Origin: Oscillospiraceae bacterium
Lineage (GTDB): Bacteria; Bacillota; Clostridia; Oscillospirales; Oscillospiraceae
Direction: 5' to 3'
DNA: 57,425 bases
NCBI GenBank assembly: GCA_022795735.1
Contig: JAAWHG010000012.1
Location: forward strand, 1 to 57,425
Shown: piece by piece, positions 18,025 through 25,570 of the stretch
Position numbering within the stretch: position 1 is the stretch's first letter
How the letters are laid out: each line of letters begins with the position of its first letter
Made by a program: the position numbers and the translations under genes
Notes under the pieces: generated by a model
What the model was told of the DNA's origin: nothing
Seen by the model: the letters and a program-made list of their open reading frames with translations, nothing else
The model's database searches: none

Positions 18025-19212
18025 ATGGAGTATCGCTTTTCCACCAAAGCGCAGGGCGGCGGCGGTTCCGCCATCGAAGAGATTTTAAAGTACGCCGGCG
18101 ATCCGTCGGTCATCTCGCTGGCCGGCGGCAACCCGGCGACCGAGACCTTCCCCTCCAAGGAGCTGGCCGAAATCGCCCGGGAACTGTTGCTCGAGCAGCC
18201 CGACCTGGCACTGCAATACAACACCCCCCGCGGCTACGCCCCCTTCCGCGAGCTGTTGACGGCGCGCATGCGCAAGGCCGGCGACGGCAGGGACTTCGAC
18301 GACCTCTTCGTTGTCACCGGCGGCCAGCAGGCCATCGACCTTGCCACCAAGGTCTTTTGCAACGAGGGCGACGTGGTTCTGACCGAGGAGCCCAGCTTCA
18401 TCGGCGCGCTCAACAACTTCCGCTCCTACGGCGCGAAGCTGGTCGGCGTACCGTTGGTGGAAGACGGCGTGGACGTGGCCGCCCTGGAAAAGGCCATGGA
18501 TGCCAACCCCAACGCCAAGCTGTTCTACACCATTCCCTCCTTTCACAATCCCACCGGCATCACGGCCTCGGTGGACAAGCGCAAAGCGGTCTACGCGGCC
18601 TGCGTCAAGCATGGGGTCGTTCTGTTGGAGGACGATCCCTATAAGGAGCTGCCCTTCGACGGCGTCAAGCTGCCCTCCTATAAGTCTATGGACACCGAAG
18701 GGATTGTCATCTGCTGCAACTCCTTCTCCAAGATTCTCTCCCCCGGCCTCCGCGTCGGCTGGGTGATGGCCCATCGGGACATCATCGCCAAGATGGTGGA
18801 CTTTAAGCAGATCGCAGACGTCCACACCCCGATGCTCAACCAACTGATGGCGCTGACCTATCTCCAACGTTACGACATCGACGCCGCCATTTCCAAAATG
18901 CAGACCCTATACGGGCGCAAGTGCAAGGTCATGCTCGACGCCATCGAACAATATCTGCCCAGCACCGTCACCCACACCACGCCCAAGGGCGGACTGTTCG
19001 TCTGGTGCGACCTCAACGACGGCCACGACACCCGCGAGGTGGCCCAATACTGCGCCGCGCGTCAGGTGGTCTTTGTTCCGGGCAGCACCTTCATGACCGA
19101 CATGGACGCGCCCTGTTCCGCTTTCCGGCTGAACTACTCCACCATGGCCGACAGCCGCATTGTCGAGGGCGTCAAGCTCTTGGGCGGAGCGCTGAAGGAA
19201 TTTTTGAAATAA
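18025..19212 (+). CDS. PLP-dependent aminotransferase, class I (2-aminoadipate/LysN-like)
   Basis: 395 residues, fold type I. Visible motifs: TGGQQAIDLATK, the substrate/PLP region IPSFHNPTG, EDDPYKEL, and the PLP lysine in SFSKILSPGLRVG. The pattern is closest to the LysN / MocR-like aminotransferases that act on 2-aminoadipate, aromatic or branched amino acids; the substrate cannot be read from sequence. It follows thrS by 13 bases with an AGGAGAGAGG ribosome-binding site, so the threonine T-box probably controls it too. Confidence 0.9.
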   Translation: MEYRFSTKAQGGGGSAIEEILKYAGDPSVISLAGGNPATETFPSKELAEIARELLLEQPDLALQYNTPRGYAPFRELLTARMRKAGDGRDFDDLFVVTGGQQAIDLATKVFCNEGDVVLTEEPSFIGALNNFRSYGAKLVGVPLVEDGVDVAALEKAMDANPNAKLFYTIPSFHNPTGITASVDKRKAVYAACVKHGVVLLEDDPYKELPFDGVKLPSYKSMDTEGIVICCNSFSKILSPGLRVGWVMAHRDIIAKMVDFKQIADVHTPMLNQLMALTYLQRYDIDAAISKMQTLYGRKCKVMLDAIEQYLPSTVTHTTPKGGLFVWCDLNDGHDTREVAQYCAARQVVFVPGSTFMTDMDAPCSAFRLNYSTMADSRIVEGVKLLGGALKEFLK

Positions 19213-19215
19213 TCC

Positions 19216-19268
19216 CTGCTGCGAGGCGGAAAATGGGCTGTAGCAGAACGAAAACCGCCGGTCCATTT
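19216..19268 (+). other. Leader with possible pseudoknot before the metal exporter
   Basis: In the 85-base gap, CTGCT (19216-19220) can pair with AGCAG (19242-19246), GGCGG (19225-19229) with CCGCC (19255-19259), and AAATGG (19231-19236) with CCATTT (19263-19268). The first two pairs interleave, the topology of an H-type pseudoknot. I could not match it to the Mn2+ (yybP-ykoY), fluoride or preQ1 riboswitches. It may be chance. Confidence 0.3.
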
Positions 19269-19297
19269 GGGGGAAGATTATAAGGAAAGGATTTCCT

Positions 19298-20128
19298 ATG
19301 CTGGATATTTTATGGGACGCGCTGTTGGACACCCTAAAGCTGCTGCCCTTCCTGTTTCTGACCTATACGGCGATGGAGTATCTCGAGCATCGCTGGCAGG
19401 GGGGCGGACTGCTCCAAAAGGCGGGCCGGCTTGGGCCTCTCTGGGGCGGACTGCTGGGCGTGGTTCCGCAGTGCGGATTCTCGGCGGCTGCGGCGGGGCT
19501 GTACGCCGGGCGGGTGGTCTCGCTGGGAACCATGATGGCCGTCTTCCTCTCCACCTCCGACGAAATGCTTCCCCTGCTTCTCTCGCGCGGCGCGCCCGCC
19601 GCCGAGGTCCTCCAGATTCTGGGGCTCAAGGCGGCCGCCGGCATCGTCTGCGGCTTTCTGATTGACCTCGTCCACCGCCGTCCCCAGGCCAATCAGATTG
19701 ACGCGCTCTGCGAAGAGGAGCACTGCGGCTGCGGACACAGGAGCCTCCTCGCCGCCGCTCTTTTTCACACGCTGGAAATCGCCGTTTTTCTGCTGGCTTT
19801 CAACATCGTGCTGGGGCTGCTGCTCCATTTCGCCGGAGAGAACGTGCTGCAGCGGGTGCTGATTGGAAACCCGCTGCTCACCCTCTTTCTGGCGGCCCTG
19901 GTGGGACTGATTCCCAACTGCGCGGCCTCGGTCGCTCTGACCACCCTGTATCTGGACGGCCTGCTTCCCTTTGGGGCCATGATGGCCGGGCTGCTGGTTG
20001 GCGCGGGAATGGGGCTGCTGGTTCTGTTCCGTCTCAACCGCCGGGTCAAGGAAAATCTGCTGATTGCCGCCGTCCTGTACGGGATTGGGGTTGTTTTGGG
20101 CTGCGTCATGGGCGTTTTGGTGAAATAG
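19298..20128 (+). CDS. ArsP_2-type heavy-metal exporter (putative Mn/arsenic efflux)
   Basis: 276 residues with about eight to nine membrane helices. Two similar halves carry the family marks VVPQCGFSAAAAGLYAGR (near 55) and LIPNCAASVALTTLYLDG (near 210), typical of PF11449 proteins, variously annotated as arsenic or manganese exporters. Between the halves, EEEHCGCGH is a cytoplasmic metal-ligand-rich loop. The transported ion is unknown. Start: ATG behind AAGGAAAGG. It is one base upstream of the ylmH-like gene and probably cotranscribed with it. Confidence 0.85.
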   Translation: MLDILWDALLDTLKLLPFLFLTYTAMEYLEHRWQGGGLLQKAGRLGPLWGGLLGVVPQCGFSAAAAGLYAGRVVSLGTMMAVFLSTSDEMLPLLLSRGAPAAEVLQILGLKAAAGIVCGFLIDLVHRRPQANQIDALCEEEHCGCGHRSLLAAALFHTLEIAVFLLAFNIVLGLLLHFAGENVLQRVLIGNPLLTLFLAALVGLIPNCAASVALTTLYLDGLLPFGAMMAGLLVGAGMGLLVLFRLNRRVKENLLIAAVLYGIGVVLGCVMGVLVK

Positions 20129-20129
20129 C

Positions 20130-20918
20130 ATGGAAAAACGAGAACGAATCGAACGCCTTGCCCAGACCGAAGAGGATAAGGTTCTGCTGGCACGGCTCTA
20201 CGACCGGCTGCATGGGGCGGCCTGCCGGAACGTTCCGTCGGCGGGTCCCTTCCTCTCTCCGCGGGAACTGGCCCTCGCACGGCAGCTGCTGGCGGGTCCC
20301 GAATTTCAGGCCTTCGGCGGCTATGAGGGGGCCGAACGGACGGTGCTCTGCCACATTCCCGACTATCTGGACCGGGAGGAATATTTATATGGCGAGGATG
20401 GTCCAATCCGGGCAGTTTCCGCACGCTATTATGAAGGGGACAGTCTGAGCCACCGTGATTTCTTGGGAGCGTTGATGGGGGCGGGGATTAAGCGGGAGAC
20501 TGTGGGCGACATTCTGGTCCGTCCGGGTCTGTGTCAGTTTTTAGTGACCCGCGAGATTGCACCCCACATCCTGCAAAGCCTGGAATCGGCGGGCAGGACC
20601 AAGCTTCACCTTTCTCCGCTTCCCCTCTCCGAGCTGTCGCCGCCGGAGGCGGAAACCAAGGAGCTTCACGCTACCGTCGCCGCTCTGCGGCTGGACAGCG
20701 TGACCGCCGCAGGTTTTGGTCTGGCGCGGGGTCCGGCGGCGCAGCATATTGAAGCGGGCCGCGCCGCCGTCAACGGTTTACCCTGCGATAAGCCCGACCG
20801 TCTCCTGCGGGAGGGCGACCGGGTGACAGTGCGCGGTCTGGGAAAGATTGAACTGAAAACGGTGGGCGGGACCACCAGAAAGGGCAGGACGGGGGTGACC
20901 ATCCTCCGGTATGTATGA
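20130..20918 (+). CDS. YlmH-like S4-domain RNA-binding protein
   Basis: 262 residues. The N-terminal two thirds match the YlmH layout (ARYYEGDSLSHRDFLGALMGAGIKRETVGDI). The C-terminal S4 domain has LDSVTAAGFGLARGPAAQHIEAGRA and VNGLP. YlmH binds ribosomal RNA and has been linked to ribosome rescue and division-cluster genes in Gram-positives. Here it is separated from the sepF-divIVA block, which lies 9 kb away on the other strand. The RBS is weak, suggesting coupling to the exporter gene upstream. Confidence 0.9.
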   Translation: MEKRERIERLAQTEEDKVLLARLYDRLHGAACRNVPSAGPFLSPRELALARQLLAGPEFQAFGGYEGAERTVLCHIPDYLDREEYLYGEDGPIRAVSARYYEGDSLSHRDFLGALMGAGIKRETVGDILVRPGLCQFLVTREIAPHILQSLESAGRTKLHLSPLPLSELSPPEAETKELHATVAALRLDSVTAAGFGLARGPAAQHIEAGRAAVNGLPCDKPDRLLREGDRVTVRGLGKIELKTVGGTTRKGRTGVTILRYV

Positions 20919-21127
20919 GTATGGAACAGAGCCGAATTGACCGGATTAACGAGCTGGCCCGCAAGGCCAAAACGGAGGGCCTGACCGAGGCGGAAACCGC
21001 CGAGCGGGACAGGCTGCGCAAGGAATATGTCGCCGCCGTCCGTGCCAACCTGACCGCCCAACTGGACAACACCTATGTGCAGGACCCGCAGGGCAGGAAG
21101 CGGAAGCTGAAGCGCAGGCCGGAATAG
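20915..21127 (+). CDS. DUF896 (YnzC-like) small protein
   Basis: 70 residues with the DUF896 pattern RIDRINELARKAKTEGLTEAE, then ERDRLRKEYVAAVRANL. It is a short helical protein with no catalytic residues; its B. subtilis relatives are small cytosolic proteins of unclear role. The ATG overlaps the ylmH stop by four bases. A second ATG two codons later is equally possible. It is the last gene of this run; no clear terminator follows. Confidence 0.88.
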   Translation: MSMEQSRIDRINELARKAKTEGLTEAETAERDRLRKEYVAAVRANLTAQLDNTYVQDPQGRKRKLKRRPE

Positions 21128-21212
21128 ACCCAACCGCCCGGGCGTTGCTTCCCCTACCCCAGCTGGTGTCCTCATGCCGTCTCTGGTTCCCATTCCACAC
21201 CGCTTTTTCATC

Positions 21213-21241
21213 TTGACATTCACCCCGACTCATGGTATAAT
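21213..21241 (+). promoter_or_regulatory. Consensus promoter of tRNA-Thr
   Basis: TTGACA (21213-21218), 17 bases, TATAAT (21236-21241), perfect consensus, 24 bases upstream of the tRNA 5' end. Confidence 0.92.
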
Positions 21242-21264
21242 TCGGGGCAGATCAGATAGAATAG

Positions 21265-21340
21265 GCTGGTGTGGCTCAGTCGGTAGAGCAGCTGATTCGT
21301 AATCAGCAGGTCGCCGGTTCAAGTCCGGCCACCAGCTCCA
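21265..21340 (+). tRNA. tRNA-Thr (anticodon CGT)
   Basis: A full cloverleaf. Acceptor GCTGGTG (21265-21271) pairs with CACCAGC (21330-21336); D arm GCTC/GAGC; anticodon stem GCTGA/TCAGC with loop TTCGTAA (anticodon CGT at 21298-21300); T arm GCCGG-TTCAAGT-CCGGC; discriminator T337; encoded CCA. It reads ACG threonine codons. It sits at the left edge of the lower-GC region, a common integration target, though I saw no second copy of its 3' end. Confidence 0.98.
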
Positions 21341-21342
21341 CA

Positions 21343-21383
21343 AAATCCCTTGTGCCGTAATGGCTCAAGGGGTTTCTTTTTTT
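21343..21383 (+). terminator. Terminator after tRNA-Thr
   Basis: CCCTTG (21347-21352) and GCC pair with GGC and CAAGGG across a short loop, with one T-T mismatch, followed by TTTCTTTTTTT. Confidence 0.85.
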
Positions 21384-21502
21384 CGTAAAACAATCTGTTT
21401 GTCATGCCTGAGTAACAGTTCATGTTAGTCTGGAAATAGAAGCAAACCCGCCCCCTATATCATAGAGAGCGGGTTTTGTTTATATAAGGCTCTCGTTTTC
21501 TC

Positions 21503-22021
21503 CTATCCTTGCCAATAGGAAACCAATTCGCCAATCGGGATACGTGTCTGGCTGTGCCGCTCCGGGTCCGCAAAGTTCTCCCCGGCATAGCCAACCGCCA
21601 AGATGTTGACTGGCTCCAAATGGTCCGGGAGGCCGAACTCCCGGCGCAGCACATCCGGTTTGAAGTAGCACACCCATACGCTGCCCAGGCCAAGCTCCGT
21701 GGCCTGGAGCATCATGTGGTCGGTCAGGATTGTAGCGTCAATGTCCCCGGTCTGCTTTTGGTCAAATGGCCGTACCCACGCCTTGCTGCGGTCGGCGCAG
21801 ACGATGATCGCCAGGGGCGCACCGTAAATGTTGGCGGCTTTGCCGATCTTCGCCAGCCCATCCTCGCTCTGCACGGCGATCAGATGCACCGGCTGGAGGT
21901 TGGCGGCGGTGGGGGCTACATGCGCGGCCTCCAAAATCTTCTCCAGCTTTTCCGGCTCCACCTTTTTGCCGGTGTAGCTGCGGATGGAGCAGCGTGTCTT
22001 TGCAATCGTTATAAAGTCCAT
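21503..22021 (-). CDS. Nitroreductase-family FMN oxidoreductase
   Basis: 172 residues. The N-terminus DFITIAKTRCSIRSYTGKKV is typical of FMN-dependent nitroreductases (basic R.S.R.Y phosphate contact), followed by APTAANLQPVHLIAV and ELGLGSVWVC. These enzymes use NAD(P)H to reduce nitro compounds, quinones or other electrophiles; the natural substrate is unknown. Start at 22021 behind AAAGGAAA; a longer frame upstream has no RBS. It is divergent from an HxlR regulator, a common pairing for electrophile-responsive reductases. Confidence 0.92.
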   Translation of the reverse strand: MDFITIAKTRCSIRSYTGKKVEPEKLEKILEAAHVAPTAANLQPVHLIAVQSEDGLAKIGKAANIYGAPLAIIVCADRSKAWVRPFDQKQTGDIDATILTDHMMLQATELGLGSVWVCYFKPDVLRREFGLPDHLEPVNILAVGYAGENFADPERHSQTRIPIGELVSYWQG

Positions 22022-22080
22022 AATTTGTTTTCCTTTCAAAAGAATTTGATGGCTGGCAAGCGGGATTACCATCTGCTATG

Positions 22081-22109
22081 ATTTTAGCAACATTCAGAAA
22101 TTTTCACAA
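22081..22109 (-). promoter_or_regulatory. Promoter of the nitroreductase gene
   Basis: Minus strand: TTGTGA (complement of 22104-22109), 17 bases, TAAAAT (complement of 22081-22086). Confidence 0.75.
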
Positions 22110-22128
22110 GATTGCACTTTTGGGGTAG

Positions 22129-22179
22129 GTACTTCCCAAAAAGATAGTCCTTTTCTAACGGAACATACCATGATATACT
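22129..22179 (+). promoter_or_regulatory. Candidate HxlR operator and hxlR promoter
   Basis: GGTACTT (22129-22135) and ATAGTCC (22144-22150) form an imperfect dyad of the general GGTAC...GTACC kind bound by HxlR proteins. A -10 TATACT (22174-22179) with a weak -35 TTTTCT (22151-22156, 17-base spacer) follows and drives the regulator gene. The dyad lies between the two divergent promoters, where it could control both. Confidence 0.4.
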
Positions 22180-22196
22180 TGGCGTGAGGTGAGACT

Positions 22197-22541
22197 ATGA
22201 AGCAGACACAGTTTAATTGTCCGGTTGAGGCCACGCTTTCGCTGATTGGCGGAAAATACAAGCCGCTCATTCTCTGGCATTTGGCAGACCGGCCTTTGCA
22301 TTACATGGAGCTGCAGCGGCGGATTCCCAGCGCAACACCCAAAATGCTTTCCCAGCAGCTCCACGATTTGGAGGGGTGCGGGATGATACACCGGGAGGTA
22401 ATCCCGGTGAAACCGCCGAAAACGGTGTATTCCCTGACGGCCTTTGGGAAAAGCATTATTCCCGTCATAGACGTTATGTGCCAATGGGGAACAAATTATC
22501 TGGACGGACTGGAGATGCAGCCGCCATGCTGCGGGGCATAA
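22197..22541 (+). CDS. HxlR-family winged-helix regulator
   Basis: 114 residues. The HxlR signature is clear: NCPVEATLSLIGGKYKPLIL with the conserved N-terminal Cys8, then the recognition region FSEL-like HYMELQRRIPSATPKMLSQQL, and the wing. Members with the early cysteine sense diamide, quinones or aldehydes by thiol chemistry; extra cysteines lie in the C-terminal PPCCGA. It probably controls the divergent nitroreductase gene and itself (inference). Confidence 0.93.
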   Translation: MKQTQFNCPVEATLSLIGGKYKPLILWHLADRPLHYMELQRRIPSATPKMLSQQLHDLEGCGMIHREVIPVKPPKTVYSLTAFGKSIIPVIDVMCQWGTNYLDGLEMQPPCCGA

Positions 22542-22562
22542 CGTTTATCCCGCATTCTTTTC
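22531..22562 (+). terminator. Probable terminator of hxlR
   Basis: GCGGG (22531-22535) pairs with CCCGC (22549-22553), with ATAA/TTAT inside, followed by ATTCTTTT. The stem overlaps the stop codon. Confidence 0.55.
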
Positions 22563-22606
22563 ACATTTTAAAGTATTGACTTGTTTCAATCACTGATTTT
22601 CGCCCG

Positions 22607-23077
22607 TTACTCGTATTCGCCAGTCAGACTACCTTGCTGAATCATATGGCCTTTCGCTTGTTTTAAAAAATGTCCCTTTGTGAGCGGAAATGGAACCTCA
22701 ATTTCGCTGTCGAGGGCATAGATCGTGAAGCGGTATACATGCCGCTTGCCTTTCGGGGGCTTTGGACCGGCATATTTGCACCAGCCGTATCCAAACCCTT
22801 GTCTGGCATTTCCGAAATCTGCAACGATTCTTCCCCCTGGGATTGCTCCTGCTATCGTTGCGGTAGCGGGAATGTTCCAAATCAGCCAGTGCGTGAAGTT
22901 TTTAAAAAGCGGGTGCCCTATGTCCTCCAGCGTAACGGCCAAGGTCTTTGCCGCTGGAGAAAGGTTTTGAATTCGAAATTCAGGGGAAACATCCCGCCCC
23001 CGGCCTGTGTGCTCTATGGGAAACTTGCCTCTATCTTTTATTCCAACACATTCAAACAACAAAGCATCTGTACCCAT
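22607..23077 (-). CDS. YbhB/YbcL (PEBP) family protein
   Basis: 156 residues of the bacterial phosphatidylethanolamine-binding / Raf-kinase-inhibitor-like family. Visible marks: GRGRDVSPEF near the N-terminus, the DIGHPLFKNFTHWLIWNIP ligand-site stretch, then GFGYGWCKYAGPKPPKGKRHVY. No signal peptide, so cytosolic. The bacterial role is not settled. The start has a strong AAGGAGG box. It converges on hxlR. Confidence 0.93.
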   Translation of the reverse strand: MGTDALLFECVGIKDRGKFPIEHTGRGRDVSPEFRIQNLSPAAKTLAVTLEDIGHPLFKNFTHWLIWNIPATATIAGAIPGGRIVADFGNARQGFGYGWCKYAGPKPPKGKRHVYRFTIYALDSEIEVPFPLTKGHFLKQAKGHMIQQGSLTGEYE

Positions 23078-23235
23078 TTAGAAACCTCCTTCGAATAGGC
23101 AAAACGTTTTCCCTTATGTTCGCTGCCAGAGCAGCATATTGTTTTCAAACAGCGCGTTCACCCTGCCGCTGTCCTTCAGCCATGGCAGCGCTCTGGGTCA
23201 AATTCGATCTAGAACGCTTTCATGCTCCGAATCAG

Positions 23236-23264
23236 ATTATAGCATACGCCCATAACGAATGAAA
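23236..23264 (-). promoter_or_regulatory. Candidate promoter of the PEBP gene
   Basis: Minus strand: weak TTTCAT (complement of 23259-23264), 17 bases, perfect TATAAT (complement of 23236-23241), about 160 bases upstream of the start codon. Confidence 0.35.
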
Positions 23265-23344
23265 GTCCGTCTGGTACAAGCGCCGCACTTCGCCGGTGCT
23301 GACCTTTGCTGATAAAATTATGATACAACATAACCCATTCACAC

Positions 23345-23379
23345 AAGGGCAATCCGATTCTAAATTGCCGGTTGCCCTT
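23345..23379 (+). other. Two mutually exclusive hairpins upstream of the LytTR operon
   Basis: AAGGGCAA (23345-23352) is a perfect inverted match of TTGCCCTT (23372-23379). Within it GGCAAT (23348-23353) matches ATTGCC (23364-23369). The two stems share bases and cannot form together. No poly-U follows. Apart from this, the repeats at 23381-23410 and a promoter for the PEBP gene, I see no gene in 23078-23468. Confidence 0.35.
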
Positions 23380-23380
23380 T

Positions 23381-23410
23381 CCGGTTACGTTATCAAACTG
23401 TCCAGTTACG
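23381..23410 (+). promoter_or_regulatory. Candidate LytTR operator (two direct repeats, 21-bp period)
   Basis: CCGGTTACG (23381-23389) and CCAGTTACG (23402-23410) are identical at eight of nine positions and start 21 bases apart. LytTR regulators bind pairs of 9-bp direct repeats with a GTT core and 12-bp spacing, the same geometry. The repeats lie 59 to 88 bases before the regulator's own start codon, so autoregulation is likely. No convincing promoter hexamers follow. Confidence 0.55.
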
Positions 23411-23468
23411 GTGAGCGCCTTTATTGCAGCGCCAATTTGAACGAATCAACACATAGAGGAATATCAAC

Positions 23469-24194
23469 ATGATACGAATAGCGATTTGTGATGATGAAGC
23501 TCCAACCCGCGCCTATCTTTCCTCCCTGGTCCGGGCACAGTCCTGCCCCTGCGAGATCGTGGAGTACGCGTCTGCCGGTGACTGCCTCGCAGACCCCCAG
23601 GAAATTGATCTGCTCTTTCTGGACATTGGGCTGGATGCCGCCGGCCCGGACGGTATGGCGCTTGCCCGTCAGATCCGGGAGGGCAGACCCACGGCACAAC
23701 CAATCATTATTTTTGTGACCGGCTATGAACGGTATGTGTTCGACGCCTTTGACGTGGGGGCATTCCAATATCTGCTAAAGCCGGTGGACGAGCAAAAGTT
23801 TGCCCAGGTCTTTGCCCGCGCTCTGGAGTAGATCAAGGCTGGCCTTGGACATCCGCAGGTTTCCCATGCGCTCACCCTCCAATCTGCCGGCATCAGCCGA
23901 ACCGTGCCACTGGACAGCATTTATTACATCGAGAGCAACGATCACAAGGTCGTCCTACGTCTGAAAGACGGCGAATTCGCCTGCTATGCGAAAATTCGGG
24001 ACATGGAGGCGAAGTTGGGCAATCAATTCTGCCGTGTCCACAAGGGGTATCTCGTCAACCTTGCCTATGTGGCGGGGTACAGCAGAACGGAGCTAACTTT
24101 GACCAACGGGGAAAAGCTTTTGATCTCCAAATACAAATATCAGGACTTTGTGAAGGCGTACCTCCGCTTTTTGAAACAGGGAGCCGGCCTATGA
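23469..24194 (+). pseudogene. LytTR response regulator split by an in-frame amber codon
   Basis: One frame runs 23469-24194 with a single TAG at 23829-23831 (codon 121). Upstream is a complete receiver: acidic DDE at 8-10, phospho-acceptor Asp52 in LLFLDIGL, and KPVDE. Downstream, the same frame continues without loss into a full LytTR DNA-binding domain (DSIYYIESNDHKVVLRL, then FCRVHKGYLVNL). Restoring the codon would give an ordinary 241-residue AgrA/VirR-type regulator. The second half has a possible GTG at 23904 but no RBS. It is coupled to the kinase gene by an ATGA overlap, as in an intact operon. The explanation may be a recent nonsense mutation, a sequencing error or readthrough. Confidence 0.9.
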
Positions 24195-25570
24195 GCGAGA
24201 CCGGATTTCGGATGTTTCATCAGGCGTTTTCCATTGTCACGGCGCTGTTGTATGCCGGTCTGCTCACCGCCTTTGTCCAACCCTTTGTCCCGCAGGGCAA
24301 CAAGCGGCGCAGGCTGCTCCTTGTCTCTTCCATCTACATCCTTTTTGCGCTGGTCTGCAATCAGACCGCGCTCCCGCAAGGCTCCTTTGGGCTCATCTTG
24401 ACGGCGCTGCTGGTTGCTGTATCCAATTGGATTGGGGTGGAAAAATCCCAGGTATTCCTCATATCCCTGCTCTACTTCAACGCCAGAATTTCCAGCGGTC
24501 TGATGGTAGAGAGCCTATATTTTGTCCTGGAACGGTCGATGCCTCTCCCCACGGAACCACTGGAGGTGATCTATCTCCGCGCCGCCGTCCTAGTGACGCT
24601 GTTCCTGCTGTCCCATGCTGTTATGCTGGCCGTCATGCTCTTTGCCCTCCAGCGCCAAATGCGGAAGCAGAAAATGTTGCTTCCGCACCGGGAGCTGTGC
24701 TATCTCAGCTTGGTGCCAACGTCCGGGATTTTGTTCGGGCAGGTCGTTTCCCGGCTGTTGGTTGAGTTCAAAGACGGCATGCTGCTTCAGCTCTATGAGC
24801 GCCACCCGGCTTTTTTGGCGGTCATACCGGTGCTGGCCCTTCTGTTCTATGCGGGGGCCTACCTGGCCATCGCCTTTCAACAAGGTATGGCGAAGCTGCG
24901 CGAAGAGCAGGCTACCCATTATGTGGAGCACCAGCAGACGCAGGCGATTCGGGCGCGTATCCATGAAGCAGAGCAGTTCTATACCCACATCCGCCAACTG
25001 AAACATGAAATGCGGGGCCACCTGACCAACATCAAAGGTCTGGCACAGAGCGGCGAATATGCCAGCCTGGCGGATTATATCGCCCGGATGGACAAAAGTA
25101 TAAGTCATTTTGAGCTGACCCTCCAGACAGGCAACCCGGTCACAGATGTGATCGTCAACGATATGCGGCGGCGGAGCATTGACTTGGGCATCTGCTTTCA
25201 GGTGGATTTCCATTACCCGGAGCCGGGGGGCTATGACGCCTTTGACGTGGGTATCATCCTGCAAAACCTGCTGCAAAACGCGGTAGAGGCTTGCGAGAAG
25301 GTCCGCGAGGGTGCGCGGTTTATTGTGCTGACTGGAAAGAGAAAAGGACGGTTCTTTCTGATAGAGGTCAAAAACGCTTTCATCGGTGAGGTGGTATTCG
25401 GGCAGGACGGTTTGCCTGCTACAACAAAACAGAAAGACGCCTCCATGCACGGGATCGGTCTTGCCAACGTGCGCCGGGCGGCTGAGAAGTATATGGGAGA
25501 ATTGGAGCTGAGCGCAAAGCGGCAGGAATTCTCCGCAACGGTTTTATTGCAAGAAAGGGGCAGTTTATGA
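24191..25570 (+). CDS. AgrC/ComD-type sensor histidine kinase (GHKL)
   Basis: 459 residues. About six membrane helices occupy residues 10-230. A coiled linker follows, then the dimerisation box with His272 in QLKHEMRGHLTNIKGL. The GHKL ATPase has N-box NLLQNAVEAC near 355 and MHGIGLANVRRAAEKY near 425. This is the type that senses peptides or envelope signals and phosphorylates LytTR regulators. It is intact although its partner is split. It overlaps the regulator upstream and the unknown gene downstream, each by ATGA. Confidence 0.94.
   Translation: MSETGFRMFHQAFSIVTALLYAGLLTAFVQPFVPQGNKRRRLLLVSSIYILFALVCNQTALPQGSFGLILTALLVAVSNWIGVEKSQVFLISLLYFNARISSGLMVESLYFVLERSMPLPTEPLEVIYLRAAVLVTLFLLSHAVMLAVMLFALQRQMRKQKMLLPHRELCYLSLVPTSGILFGQVVSRLLVEFKDGMLLQLYERHPAFLAVIPVLALLFYAGAYLAIAFQQGMAKLREEQATHYVEHQQTQAIRARIHEAEQFYTHIRQLKHEMRGHLTNIKGLAQSGEYASLADYIARMDKSISHFELTLQTGNPVTDVIVNDMRRRSIDLGICFQVDFHYPEPGGYDAFDVGIILQNLLQNAVEACEKVREGARFIVLTGKRKGRFFLIEVKNAFIGEVVFGQDGLPATTKQKDASMHGIGLANVRRAAEKYMGELELSAKRQEFSATVLLQERGSL

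Noticed and set aside
23829..23831. Amber codon as a pyrrolysine site
   Set aside because: No methylamine methyltransferase, PylS or PYLIS-like context; RF1 is present. A nonsense change is simpler.
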